Assembly: GCA_006384855.1 (NCBI GenBank)
Contig: VCJN01003192.1
Span: 108,950-172,949, forward strand
Length of the DNA stretch: 64,000 bases
Source of the DNA: Tetraselmis striata
Taxonomy: Eukaryota; Chlorophyta; Chlorodendrophyceae; Chlorodendrales; Chlorodendraceae
Direction: 5' to 3'
Part shown: one piece after another, positions 14,172 through 25,789 of the stretch
How the letters are laid out: every line of letters starts with the position of its first letter
Position numbering within the stretch: the stretch's first letter is position 1
Notes under the pieces: generated by a model
The model's input: only the letters and a program-made list of their open reading frames with translations
Told to the model about the DNA's origin: nothing
The model's database searches: none
Made by a program: the position numbers and the translations under genes

Positions 14172-16579
14172 CTACAGTCCATTTTGGCCTGGCAGCTCGC
14201 TTGGCAGGTCGGCCGCATCAGGTGAATCCAGAGTCCGCTCCATGTCAAAGCGCACCTACCAGCCAAGCCAGTCAGAACACGCATCATCGGCCACTGCAGT
14301 CAGGAATGTGTGTCCAGAGCAGAGTCATACTTGACAGGCAGGACGGCCCGGGCGCACCTCGATCGTGCGCAGGCTGTAGCCCACAACCATCAGCCAGTAC
14401 AGCATCCTCGCGAGCTCGGCCGCCGTGCTCTCGTTGGATGCGGACTTGAGCTCCTCAGGGTCGTTGCTGCCCAGCAGGCGCTGGATGAATGAGTTCATGG
14501 CGTCCAGAACATCCTCGCCCGCATTTTCCGTCAGCTCCTGAGATGACGCGGGCACGCAGGTCAGGATACTGCACAGCTTACATATGCCCACTCTCCCATC
14601 CCGGGATTGGATGCGATATGCGCATATGTCGTCTCAGTGATTATCACCTGATATCAATCAGCCACACATGTGACGGCCTATCCGTACCAAACCCGCAGAC
14701 CAGCAATGGCCGCAAAATGAAGAGAACGAACGGAGAATGGGAAAATCGATGGAGGGCAACAATAATAAGATGATTACTCTTTTCCTGAGAGTCTAAATGC
14801 ATCTCCACTGCAAATAAAAAAGCACAGCGATGATGGCGATCTGTACTACTTGTATAAGAGCAAGTGGGAAGGTAATGATGTGAACTATGAACTCAATGAC
14901 CGAACATCCTCATAAGAAGACAACAACCGATATGTGACATTAAGTGTGGTTATACAAGGGAATGTTAAGGGAGTGAGAGTAGCGACTGTGTGGCTGTGTG
15001 TGTGTGTGTGTGTGGCTGTGTGTTTGTGTGGCTGTGTCTGTGTGTGGCGCTGGGGCAGGCTGCTCACCTGCAGGTTGTGCGGCTCCAGCGACTTGAGGTA
15101 CTCTATGAGGTCGTTGCGATCCTCGTCTAGGCGCTGCCGCGTGGACACCTGCTCCTTCAGCAGCCGCACCTCGCGCTCCAACATCTCGATGTACTTGTCC
15201 GCCGGGAGCACCTCCGCGCCGTCCTGGTGGCTCCAGCGCACCACCTCCCCCTGCCAACCATCCACCAGGGTGATCAGGCCCTGCAGCTCGCACCCATGGC
15301 CACGTCGCCGCGAAGAGCAGGAGGCCAGCAGCATGCGCACCATGACTCCGTTCTTCTGGGAGCCAGGCGCGTACTGCTCATCCGTGGCGGGGGCTGCGGC
15401 CAACTGCCCAGCGACCTGGTCGCTGAAGCCGCCGGGCATGAGGGAGCCCATGCTGTTGCGCATATCCATGCGGTACTGTGTGCTCGGGGGGTGCGAGGGT
15501 GCGTCAGAGGCAGCCACGAGGGGGGGGGGGGGGGGGGGGGCAGCTGGGGAGGAAGAGGGGGAGGGCACCTGAGCGTTGCGGAACATGTAGCCCGACATGA
15601 GGACGGTATACATGAGCTGCGCTAGGTTCTCCCCAACCTGAATGTGGAGGGCAGGGCAGGCCAGGGCAGCGTGAGTGACCCTAATCGAACATGCGGACAA
15701 AGCTGGGAAGAGGGGGTGGGGAAGGGGTGGCGCGGGGGGGGCGGGGGGGGGGGAGAAGGGGGGCACCGTGCTGATAGTGACTTGGAAGAACTGTGGCGGA
15801 AGCGTGCCCAACATGTTGGTCACGGTCTGCCGCATTGCGTCCACCACCTTGCGCATGCGGCCGAAATGGACGCCACTGAGCCACTGCCCAACCACTTCCT
15901 CCGCACCCATCCCCTATTCCCGAGGGCAGGCTTCCCACCTGTGGATGCGCCTTATCCGCAAACTGCTCCATGATCTGCGGCTGCACCTCCTGCACATACT
16001 TGAGGAAGTATCTCCGCCGCTCTGTCATCTGCGCCGCCAAGCAGCAGGAAAACCCCTCCTGTGAGCCCGGCAGGCAAGTGCAGCAATGGAAGGTATGGTA
16101 ATTCGAGAAGGCAGCGCCGCCGTGCGGCACTCAGGTGGCCCAATGGTTCCACGAAGGAGCAGCAATAGCCTCAGCCTTTGGCTCACCGGTGAGCGTCCCA
16201 CACAAAACACCCACCTGCGGGTCAGCCTCACTGCTACTCGCCGCCGTGCGCAATGAAGCGCCCTGTCCCCGCCGGCTGGTAGCTGCCCAGCCGCTTAAGT
16301 TTCGGCCCGGAGCGCACCTGCAGCGCGGGCAAGGCTCAGTTCCAGCTGGTGGACTGCGGCGACGACGGGGGCTTGCAGCTGGTGGGCAGGCGGGAGAGGG
16401 GAGAGCGCATGGCAGTCGTGGAGCTGGGGAGGCGAGGAAGGCGCAGGCAACCACCTGCGTCTGCAGTATGTGAGGGTGCCAGTACGCGCTGGGGCTGGGG
16501 AGGGGCTGGCGGCAGCGCGGCCTCGCGGCAGGCGGAGGAAACACAGCGTGGCGCAGCGTGGAGCGGCAGCCGGCGGCAT
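14172..16579 (-). CDS. DUF760 chloroplast protein
   Basis: Exons on the minus strand are 16579-16318, 16282-16215, 16028-15939, 15883-15767, 15637-15569, 15475-15341, 15250-15068, 14537-14358 and 14255-14172 (TAG), about 395 residues. The start MPPAAAPRCATL follows an in-frame GTG region; it is Arg/Ala/Ser-rich and acidic-poor, as expected of a plastid transit peptide. The DUF760 hallmarks are in order: YFLKYVQEVQPQIMEQF, AMRQTVTNMLGTLPPQFFQV, GENLAQLMYTVLMSGYMFRN, KYIEMLEREVRLLKEQ, LIEYLKSLEP, ELTENAGEDVLDAMN and LARMLYWLMVVGYSLRTIE-VRFDME. Land-plant members are chloroplast proteins of unsettled function. Seven of the eight introns are phase 0. The first exon might contain one more intron; the rest is firm. 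Intron 5 (between 15475 and 15569) contains poly-G at 15521-15540, which is poly-C in the transcript. Confidence 0.88.
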
Positions 16580-18400
16580 GCTGGCCACCTGGGAGGTCAG
16601 CGCAGCACGGCAGCAGAAGGGGCTACACGCGTCCAGCGAACCGCTGCCCTCGGAGGCAGCTGCCAAAACCGCACAGGGCACAAGGCAGCAGTGAAAAGGC
16701 GTAGCTGGCTCGCTTCTGGGTGGGTGCGACGTGTCGATGAATGGCAGCGGAGTGATGGATTTGGTTACACGGGGTAGGCTCGGGTGAAGGCAGCGGAGTA
16801 GGCGCGAGGGCGACTTGCGAAGAGGTTCTGCATTGATCCGCGCTGCGCCGCTTCGTCCGGCGGCCCGCGTGGCTTGCGGAGTGCGCTGCTGCTGCTGTTG
16901 CTCGGTCGCGATACTAAGGTACCGATAAGGTTTATAGGTCCTGCCAGTAGCAGGATTTATGAATTGATGCTTTTCTCTCTCTCTCTATTTTTTCTCGCTG
17001 CTTGATGCTCCAGGCCAACCTGGTGAAAATCCAAGGGTTTGGTACGCGCAGCGTACCATTTGGTACGCCAGTACCAAAAGGAAGGACGGCGAGCTGAGGC
17101 AACCCTATGTGGGGCCTCCATGCACATTCATCATGCAGTGTGCGTACCAAAAGGACGAGTTGTGGTAACTGAGTGCATTAATATCATTACGATGTTGTGC
17201 GCCAGAAATATTTGTGCATCACCGTTGCTCAACTCTTGCATTCATATGTTGCTGGAAAGTGGATGTTGCACTACCCAGCGACGTCTTTGAATTATGCAAA
17301 TTTCACACATGCAAGCAACATGTCTCCAATGTTGTAAAGTTTGTGATTTGCAGTCAGCCAGGAAGTGATGGACATCCATGAATATTTGACAAATGCTAGA
17401 AAGGAATACATTAATTATTTATTTTACAAATGTGTATAAGAATATAGATAGTATCTTGTTGCTGCACCGTCGCAATGCATTGCCGATCTAGCAGTGTCGC
17501 AACACCACTTCACTGCAAGCATTTGTCGCTGCACCACTAATGGGGGAATGAGCGGATGATTATGTTTAGTATTATGCTTAAAACCATTTCCACTTGGCGC
17601 GGGCGCCAGCAATGCTCATGGATCAACCGTATTACTATTCCCGCACCACTACTCAGCTCTTGCTTCTACACCACTACTCAACTACGGTGCGTGCCAAGCC
17701 TCCTCTTCTTCTGTGTTGATCCTCCGGCCGCTCAGGAGGCTCATCACCCTTTGAGCGGCGCCATTTCATGAGGGAGTCTGAATCGGTTGGGCACCAGGCG
17801 CCAACTTTTCTCAAATCATCTACACGAGATTGCAGTGAGCTCACCTTGAGACTGACAGGTGAGCCTCTAAGAGAAGTAGGCACATCCTTGCCGGCCTTCT
17901 TGAAGCGTTCAACAAGGTATGCAATGACCCATCTCTCCAGCTGCGCCACAAGTACCCGTCGCTGCCCCTGGCGGTCGTGTGCTGGTGCTCCTGGGGTTGC
18001 AGTAACAGTTGTGCGCGCTCCTCAGGCGCCGCAATGTTGTTGACTGTTCCTGGTGCTTGCGTGAACGTGTAAATGCGCCTTATATTGTTGCCAGCAGCAT
18101 GATGTTTATCTGACTGACCAATGGGGCTGAGGGTGGCCCTATTTATGTATGTGTTCGCAAGGTCATACTCGATCACGATCACTGCTTCGCATGTTGCCCA
18201 GCACAAGCGGACCATACGTACACATGACAGCACACAAAACGACAAGCAAAAAGAGAGACATGCATGTGCCACGCGCAAGCACGGCAAACAGCGAGGCATG
18301 CATCTACATCATAGAAGGCGTGGCGGGCCAGGCCATAGAATCACAGCGCGCAACAGTCAGGCAGCGGGAGAGCCGCGCACCAGGGGCTCCAACGAAAACA
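16580..18400. other. Spacer with weak minus-strand coding signal and a palindrome
   Basis: Probable promoter of the DUF760 gene, then AT-richer DNA. At 17040-17060 there is a small palindrome (tggtacgc-gca-gcgtacca) followed by a second GGTACGC...GTACCAAAAG. A minus-strand frame at 17674-17999 reads AQLERWVIAYLVERFKKAG...DVPTSLR and looks protein-like, but no partner exons or family were recognised. No other gene is supported. Confidence 0.35.
17840..17999 (-). CDS. Possible exon of an unrecognised protein
   Basis: The minus-strand frame contains a helical, charged stretch (LERWVIAYLVERFKKAGKDV) that ends near SPVSLK, followed by a plausible donor (AAG|gtgagc). Flanking frames drift out of protein-like composition. 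It may be a single exon, a gag-like fragment of a mobile element, or chance. No function can be given. Confidence 0.2.
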
Positions 18401-18404
18401 GCGT

Positions 18405-20235
18405 GGCCAGGAAGGAGGGGCAAGGGGCGGTTAGCCGCCCCAACCGCGCATGCAGGGCAAGCTCCTAGGCACGCACCAGCAGCACACAGGGCGTGGAGGG
18501 CAGGGAAGGCAGCGTCGGTGGGCGGCCGCTCCGCGCCGGCGGCCTGCGGGGATGGCGGCGAGCAGCAGCAATTGAGGAGTCGGCAGCATGGCCAGGCGGG
18601 AGGGGCAAGGGGCGGTTAGCCGCCCCAACCGCGCATGCAGGGCAGGCTCCGAGGCACGCACCAGCAGTAGACAGGGTGTGCAGGGCAGGGTGAGCAGCGT
18701 CGGTGGGCGGCCGCTCCGCGCCGGCGGCCTGCGGGGATGGCGGCGAGCAGCAGCAATTGAGGAGTCGGCAGCATGGCCAGGCGGGAGGGGCAAGGGGCGG
18801 TTAGCCGCCCCAACCGCGCATGCAGGGCAGGCTCCGAGGCACGCACCAGCAGTAGACAGGGTGTGCAGGGCAGGGTGAGCAGCGTCGGTGGGCGGCCGCT
18901 CCGCGCCGGCGGCCTACGGGGATGGCGGCGAGCAGCAGCAATTGAGGAGTCGGCAGCATGGCCAGGCGGGAGGGGCAAGGGGCGGTTAGCCGCCCCAACC
19001 GCGCATGCAGGGCAGGCTCCTAGGCACGCACCAGCAGTAGACAGGGTGTGGAGGGCAGGGTGGGCAGCGTCGGTGGGCGGCTGCAGCGCGCTGGCGGCCT
19101 GCGGGGATGGCGGCGAGCAGCAGCAATTGAGGAGTCGGCAGCATGGCCAGGCGGGAGGGGCAAGGGGCGGTTAGCCGCCCCAACCGCGCATGCAGGGCAG
19201 GCTCCTAGGCACGCACCAGCAGTAGACAGGGTGTGCAGGGCAGGGTGGGCAGCGTCGGTGGGCGGCTGCAGCGCGCTGGCGCCCTGCGGGGATGGCGGCG
19301 AGCAGCAGCAATTGAGGAGTCGGCAGCATGGCCAGGCGGGAGGGGCAAGGGGCGGTTAGCCGCCCCAACCGCGCATGCAGGGCAGGCTCCTAGGCACGCA
19401 CCAGCAGTAGACAGGGTGTGGAGGGCAGGGTGGGCAGCGTCGGTGGGCGGCTGCAGCGCGCTGGCGCCCTGCGGGGATGGCGGCGAGCAGCAGCAATTGA
19501 GGAGTCGGCAGCATGGCCAGGCGGGAGGGGCAAGGGGCGGTTAGCCGCCCCCACCGCGCATGCAGGGCAGGCTCCGAGGCACGCACCAGCAGTAGACAGG
19601 GTGTGCAGGGCAGGGTGAGCAGCGTCGGTGGGCGGCTGCAGCGCGCTGGCGGCCTGCGGGGATGGCGGCGAGCAGCAGCAATTGAGGAGTCGGCAGCATG
19701 GCCAGGCGGGAGGGGCAAGGGGCGGTTAGCCGCCCCAACCGCGCATGCAGGGCAGGCTCCTAGGCACGCACCAGCAGTAGACAGGGTGTGGAGGGCAGGG
19801 TGGGCAGCGTCGGTGGGCGGCTGCAGCGCGCTGGCGCCCTGCGGGGATGGCGGCGAGCAGCAGCAATTGAGGAGTCGGCAGCATGGCCAGGCGGGAGGGG
19901 CAAGGGGCGGTTAGCCGCGCGCAGCGCGCATGCAGGGCAGGCTCCGAGGCACGCACCAGCAGTAGACAGGGTGTGCAGGGCAGGGTGATCAGCGTCGGTG
20001 GGCGGCTGCTGCGCGCTGGCGGCCTGCGGGGATGGCGGCGAGCAGCAGCAATTGAGGAGTCGGCGTGGCCAGGCGGGAGGGGCGAGGGGCGGCCAGCCGC
20101 GCGCAGCGCGCTGGCAAGGCAAACTCCGAGGCGCGCACCTGCAGCACACAAGGCGTCGAGGGCAGCAAGGAGGGCAGCGTCGGCGGGCGGCTGCGCGCTG
20201 GCGGCCTGCGGGGATGATGGCGGCGAGCAGCGGCA
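18405..20235 (+). repeat. 185-bp satellite array, about 10 copies
   Basis: A unit of 185 bp repeats head to tail: the phrase GGCCAGGCGGGAGGGGCAAG recurs at steps of exactly 185 bp from 18589 to about 19884. Central copies are nearly identical; edge copies (18405-18590 and after 19890) are more diverged. Two variants are interspersed, differing at the GCCGCTCCGCGCCGGCGG versus GCTGCAGCGCGCTGGCG position. Because 185 is not a multiple of 3, open frames through the array change register every copy, so the roughly 100-150-codon ORFs there are by-products of GC-rich sequence and not genes. The array ends in AT-richer DNA near 20300. Confidence 0.93.
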
Positions 20236-20463
20236 GCAACGACTACACCCTTGGAAGCGCCGTGGATCCGAGGGCGCAGGCGGCGGGCTCGGGATTGAGC
20301 GCCCGAGCGACGACTGCCAGGAAAGGTTGGCGAGGTAACATTAACCCGGTAAGTACTGCAGTGTGGATGCTGGACACGTACACTCGTATATAACATATCC
20401 TACGAGGGCGCTCAGTCCCGCGTACATAGCGCGCGTACATGCGGCCGCCGCGCGGGCGCGGGG

Positions 20464-20490
20464 CTTGGTACGCCCCGCGGCGTACCAAAA
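20464..20490. repeat. Short palindrome GGTACGCC-ccgc-GGCGTACC
   Basis: A perfect 8-bp inverted repeat with a short spacer sits at about 20466-20485 and is followed by AAAAG. The same layout (GGTACGC ... GCGTACC, then a further GTACCAAAAG) occurs at 17040-17080. The role is unknown. Confidence 0.45.
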
Positions 20491-20682
20491 GTCCGGCTCG
20501 TGCAGAAAATCAAATAATTCGGTCGTTAAGGAGTTTTTAAACGGATTATGTCGACGCGTTCCGTCGCCGCCAGGCACCGAGGCACCAGCCATGTACCCGT
20601 AGGTCGCTACATCGCTACAGGGTACGTCCATACGTCGCTACCAGGTGTGAATTACAAAAAGGGCAGTTCCCCAGAATTAGAA

Positions 20683-20742
20683 AATCAACACAGCAAGCCG
20701 CCTAAAAGCGGCCCGCATCCCGCATAAGGCGGGATGGATGAG
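20683..20742 (-). repeat. Conserved 3'-terminal tail of the non-LTR element (copy 1)
   Basis: On the minus strand the tail reads ATCACTCATCCATCCCGCC, then CCCGC-cttat-GCGGG-like and GCCGC-ttttag-GCGGC stems, then tgttgatttt. The same tail occurs at 38078-38140 and 53060-53110 with sequence changes that keep a stem. It is a candidate recognition structure for the element's own reverse transcriptase. Confidence 0.7.
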
Positions 20743-23275
20743 TGATGCGCACACGGTTCAGAGTCCGGGCCACGCGAGCACGTGTGTGTGTGGGTGATCC
20801 TCGGACGTGCTGTGCAGCTTCAGCAACGGGATGGGAGACGAATCTGCGCCGTCTGATGAGGCAGCGAGCACGCTCTCGAGCGGCTACCAAGCTCAGGACC
20901 CCGAGGAAATCTCTTGCGAGCAAGGCCTCCTGGTGAGCCCGGGTGATGCACCGAGTGCCCCGCGATGAGAGGGCACCCCGGTCCGCAGCCAAGCATGCGA
21001 TACCACGCACTGTGCGGTGCACCCCCTTGCTCACCTCACCCACTGTGCCGAAGACCATGCCCGTGTACTCCGACATATCCAGGATGTCTCGAAGAGGACC
21101 CTTGTGTCCGGGCTCTGTGTTGTGCCACGCCGCGTCCCGCGTAGCCAACCCCCGTTGTATGTCGCCCAACAGGGAGCGCTCAAACCGATCCACAGCTGTG
21201 GCCCGGGGCACTGAAGTGTACTTGACCCCGTACCGCATAGTCTTGAACTCTAGCAGCGTGGACTTCAAGCTCCGGGGATCATAGCTCCCGGTCACGACGT
21301 TGAACGCCGGAAGGGAGAGCTCTGCGTCCGGCACTAGGTCCTTGAGTTCATCCCGGGGTACGGTGTTGCCGAGAGGCACTGCCTGCTGGAACAAGTCATC
21401 CACCTCCCGCCGTACCGCGATACCTAGGTCGTGAACACAATGATCGCGGAAGGCATCTGCGATAGCGTCGTGCTGTACACGCCAGTGAGCGTCTCCAGGC
21501 GCCGGGAGGTTCATGAGCGCGTCGCCGTATAGATCAACAATGACGGGGTTGTGCTCCGTCGAGGGCAGAATAATCTGGCACCCAACCACCGGGGCCAAGC
21601 ACGGGCTAGGCAGAAAGAAGTACCCGGCAGCGACCTCCCGCAGCTCATGCGGAGTCATGGCTGTCCGCGCGGTGGGGATGGCCACTGTCCACATGCCTGA
21701 CGCCGCGCCGAGCTGGTTGAACAAGATCCGTTCCCTACATGTGGCAGGGAGAGCGCACACCTCATTTCGAAGCCGAGAGTTGTTGGCCTGGTCTAGAAAT
21801 GCCGTCAGCTCCTTTTGCGAGCCCGACGCAGCCTCCACTTCCCGCTCCATCTGGCGTGCATCTGCGTCGCCGAGATGGCCAGCAGTAGCCGCTTGGAGGC
21901 GGCCCCACGCCTCGCGCATCTCCGCGGCGTAGCTGTCCGACCCATGAGCATCGTTGAGGAAGTGGTCATACTGGCGGGCGGAAGAATTTGCGTTGAAGCT
22001 GCCTCGGCCAAGTACGGACCCGAGCTGTGGGTCGAAGAAACCAGGGGTGGGGGTGTTGGTGCCGGAGTTCTTAGTCATGAACCTTGGGAGGATGGCGTTC
22101 ATGCAGCCGATGAAGGCGGCATCACGAACGGTAGCCATGCGGCGGATGCCAGCTCCCTTCAATCGAGTGGGGAGGTGAAGCCTGCTGCGCGCCCTGGCCA
22201 CTGCATCCTCGCTCAAGGTAGCCACCTCCGCTGCCATGGGGTCGGGGTCGTGCAAAAGCTCCGCCAAGAAATCGGTGACCACCGGATTGGTGTCGGTGCC
22301 GTACGTGGAGGGATCAAAAGAGACCCCTAGCACCCGTTCGACCGCCGCGAGGATGGTGGCATCCACCGCCTCCGCAAAGGCCTCCACCTCGGACGGAAGA
22401 CAATTGCGGAGCCAATACCCCGCCTTGTGTTGCATGCAATGCTTGAGCAGGGCCCATGCGTGGTGATGCAAGGCGTGGGTGTACCGACGGCTGGGCTTGG
22501 CAGACAGAAGCTTGCTCAGGCTAGCGTCCACCTCCTCTCGTAGCTCCTCCGCCTTGCCGCGCATGTACGCCTGCACATACTCTGGCGATCCGAGCGGCAC
22601 GTTGAGGACCGCGATGCCGTGATGGCCATCTAGCTCTGGCCACTCGATGTCGGCCGGAGCCTCACGCCGCGCCGCCTCCATGTCTGCGCTGTACGCCTGC
22701 ATCTTGTCGAAGCGCACCTCAAGCCCCACGGACGCCTTGATGGACGTGCGGAAGGCGTGAAGAGCCGGCCAAACGTGCTCCGGAAGGCCCACCAAAATTC
22801 CATCGTCGGCGTTGAAGCGCGCCGCCCCGTCATTGACCTCCAACGTGGTATCACACTGCTGCACCTCGGGGTGAATCGCGACGCAAAAGGAAGTCGTGGC
22901 CAAAGGTGCGCCCTGTTGCACGCCGTCCTCCGACCGCAGAGGGGCGGACCGGTCGTCCACGACAAGATACGAGTCCGTGGAGAGGGAGGCTAGGAGCGCA
23001 GGGATGACAGGGTGTAGTGGAGAGCAATCGATGTGGCGCTGGATGATGGTGCGGCGCCATGCTTCGTTGTAAGCGTTGCGAAGGTCTGTGTGGACGATGA
23101 CGGCACGTGGGCCAAGCTTCTCGGCGATGAGCCGGACGCCGTGGATGAGCACAGAGTCGCCCGCGGGAATGCCAACGCCGAGCTGAGATGGAGCGAGCAC
23201 CGACACGTATGCCTCCTTCATGTTGTCAACCACTGCCCGCTCTGCTGCGCGCCGCTCCGCCTCCCCGACTGCCAC
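20702..23275 (-). mobile_element. Non-LTR retrotransposon, 5'-truncated: reverse transcriptase plus C-terminal PD-(D/E)xK-like nuclease
   Basis: One open frame of about 857 codons. RT motifs are seen in order: QLGVGIPAGDSVLIHGVRLI (motif 2), VHTDLRNAYNE (motif A, catalytic Asp), DGVQQGAPLATTSF (motif B) and FNADDGILVG (motif C, Asp-Asp). The finger motifs 0-1 expected upstream are missing, so the copy is probably 5'-truncated or starts in an unseen frame. Near residue 660-680, DAELSLPAF...LLEFKTM fits a D...ExK nuclease core, as in elements with a restriction-like endonuclease. The element ends with RITHPSRLMRDAGRF and a GC-rich hairpin tail at 20690-20735. The frame is open throughout, suggesting recent insertion. 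The R2/CRE-like assignment is inference; the RT call is firm. Confidence 0.8.
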
Positions 23276-23916
23276 AGGCTCGCTACCAGGTACAGGTAGT
23301 CGCTACAACAGGACCTACCCGGACTACCAGGGGTAGCCCCTGCTACCCCTGGTTACCCCTGCCCGTACTGCTCAGCATGCGAGCATGTAGGCTTTTTCCT
23401 CCCCCAGTACTTTGCGTGCATTCTCTTGACGCTCTCCCTGTAACCAAAAAGTACTATGCGAGCACCTGTTACCCCGTACCCCGTACCCACACACGCTACT
23501 CGTATAGCTGCTCGCTCTAGCAACGTGCAAAGCAGCTGGCCACGTGCTGTTACTTTCCCTGTTTAACATACTGGTAAGTAGCTGCGCAACCGCCAGACTG
23601 GCAGTTTTGTTAGTATTTAACAGCTGTGTTTTATCGCCGCCGCGGTACGATTACCCTATCCAGAAGCGAGCGCGAGCATCGTCATCAGCAGCACCGCGAC
23701 GAAGCAGGCGGCGCCCGTCGTGGCGGCTGGGCTGTTGAAGCTGCTCGGCGACCCGCAATCCATCCATCCAGCAAGCCGACCTTATTCCCTGTGCCCTGCC
23801 GTCAGCCAGTCCGCACGCATTCACAGTCCTCGCGGCAATTGCTGAGGCATAATCGACGTATCCACACATAGCCGACAGCGCGCCGCCGTCCCAACCGGCC
23901 GGCTCCTCCCCTCGCG
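23276..23916. promoter_or_regulatory. Region upstream of the IF-3 gene
   Basis: About 640 bp between the retroelement's 5' end and the IF-3 start codon. It includes a repetitive stretch of CTACCAGG/GGTTACCCCTG units (23285-23360) that resembles the element's boundary. It should contain the IF-3 promoter and 5' UTR, but no individual element can be assigned. Confidence 0.3.
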
Positions 23917-25789
23917 ATGCATAGCATGATGGCGACCGGCAGCTCCCGGCCGGGGATGGGCATGCTGCCACAGCAGGGCGCCGCGCTCTCTGGCACTCGC
24001 GTGGCGATGCTGACTCCGGGTGTGCGACGCACGCCCAAGCCGCTGCAGGTGAGGCGTGCCAAGTCCCGGGGCTTAACTGCGCCCCGCAACTCACCTGCGT
24101 GGCTTCCGTTATATATGAGCTTGAAGCGCTGTCCCACGTACTGGCACCAGGCCAGCACACTCTGCCCTCCCCCGCGTCGAATTCTTACCTCCCATTAGAT
24201 GCGAAGGATTCGCGACGCAAATTTCTGCGGGTAGATTTGCAGGGCGTGCTTCGTTTGCCCAGTTTGCGCGCTTGCCAAGCCTCTGACATTTGCTGATTGT
24301 TGACGCAGCTGGTGTCTGCGGCTATGGAGCCTCCCTCGCGCCCATCCTTTTCGGACAGCCCCCGTCCCTCTCCTGGTGGTGGGACCGGGTACCAGGGCCG
24401 CGGCTCTGGGGGTGGCTACCAGGGACGCGGCTCTAGTGGTGGCTACCAGGGCCGCGGCGGTGGCGGCCGTGGTCGCAGCAGCGGCCCTAGCAGCGGCCGC
24501 GGTCGCGATGGGCCTGGCCGCGGAGGGCCTGGCCGTGGAGGGCCTGCCCGAGGCCCCGGCAGGGGAGGGCCAGGCCGAGGACCTGGGGGCTTCCAGGGCC
24601 GTGGGAGGGGCGACTTCCAGGGTCGGGGACGGGGCGATGGCGGCGGCCGTGGCCGTGGTCGCGGGCGGTTCAACCCCCGCTTTCAGGAGCCCGAGACCAT
24701 TGTGCCCATCAATGAGGACATTGAGTGCGCCTCCCAATCAATAAAATCGGGCTCTACTTGTATTTGAGAAGGATGGTGTACTTTAAGTGAACATACATAG
24801 GTCAAGGGCATGCCACCTGGCAGCTGTACACATCGCATAATGAAGACACCCCGCTCGCTTTTGTTCAAGCAGAGTGTGTAACCCTCTAGTGTGCCTGGGC
24901 GCAGTTTCGAAGAGGTGCGCGTCATCGGCATTGAGCGCGAGGCGCTTGGCGTGATGAGCCTCGAGGAGGCACGAACCATTGCAGAGGAGGCGGAGGTGGA
25001 CGTGCTGCTGATCACGCCAGACGCTCAGCCCCCTGTGGTGAGGCTGGTGGAGTACTCCAAGTTCAAGTACGAGATGGAGAAGAAAGAGAAGGACGGCAAG
25101 AAGAAGCAGCGCGAGAGCAGGCGCGCTCCCAGACCAATGTGGGAATTTAGGCGCTGCTGCTGCTGCTGCTGAGGGATCACCAGGCGCTGACAATCCTCCA
25201 CGCTGTTGTTGCCCAGGGTGGACCTCAAGGAGCTGAAACTTCGTCCTGGCACGGGAGAGCATGACTACCAGGTCAGGCTAAGGCAGGCCAAGCAGTTCCT
25301 CAGCAAGGTGCTACCCTCCGCCAACTTGCTTTCATGCGGGCAAGGCCCGTCATCTGCCTGCCTGCGGGCTTTTCAGCATACCGCGTGGCCCCTGCAATTG
25401 GGGCACTGGTGGCTGAATTCCCCGCGCGGCTTCCCTGCTGGATCTCGCCAGGGTGACAAGGTCAAGCTCACGCTTCAGTTCCGTGGCAGAGAGATGGAGT
25501 TCAGGGACCAGAGCGCCGAAATGTTTGATGTAAGACCTGCCTTGCCTCTCCAATATGCACAACTACATGCTCTGCAGCATGGGTGCCTCCCCAGACAGTC
25601 ACAAAACCGCCGGATCGCTGAGCCTTGTTCCCCTTCACTCACCCTCCCTTCTTTTTCTACCTCCCCACTTTTGAACCCCTGCAGAACTTCATGAACGACC
25701 TCGGCCACGAGGGATCCGTGGAGGCGGCACCTAGGATGATGGGCAGGACGATGTCTATGATCATTGCTCCCAAGAAGATTGAGCCATAA
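23917..25789 (+). CDS. Organellar (probably plastid) translation initiation factor IF-3 with RGG-rich N-terminal extension
   Basis: Six exons, 23917-24048, 24309-24724, 24905-25120, 25217-25307, 25452-25529 and 25685-25789, give 345 residues. Residues 1-45 (basic, Ser/Met/Arg-rich) look like a transit peptide. Residues about 60-165 are a Gly/Arg low-complexity region (repeats of GGYQGRG, GRGGPGRG, FQGRGRGD). IF-3N starts at VPINEDIDFEEVRVIGIER and has LGVMSLEEARTIAEEAEVD; the linker is Lys-rich; IF-3C has VDLKELKLRPGTGEHDY, GDKVKLTLQFRGREMEF and MSMIIAPKK. IF-3 binds the small ribosomal subunit and controls initiator selection. Exon 3 most simply ends at a GC donor (CAG|GCGCGC at 25120); a GT donor at 25138 would add six residues. 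The N-terminal RGG head is unusual for the family. Plastid rather than mitochondrial targeting is a guess. Confidence 0.88.

Noticed and set aside
18405..20338. Many open frames of 65-151 codons on both strands in the satellite array
   Set aside because: The 185-bp period is not a multiple of three, so the frames shift in every copy; they exist only because GC-rich repeats lack stops.
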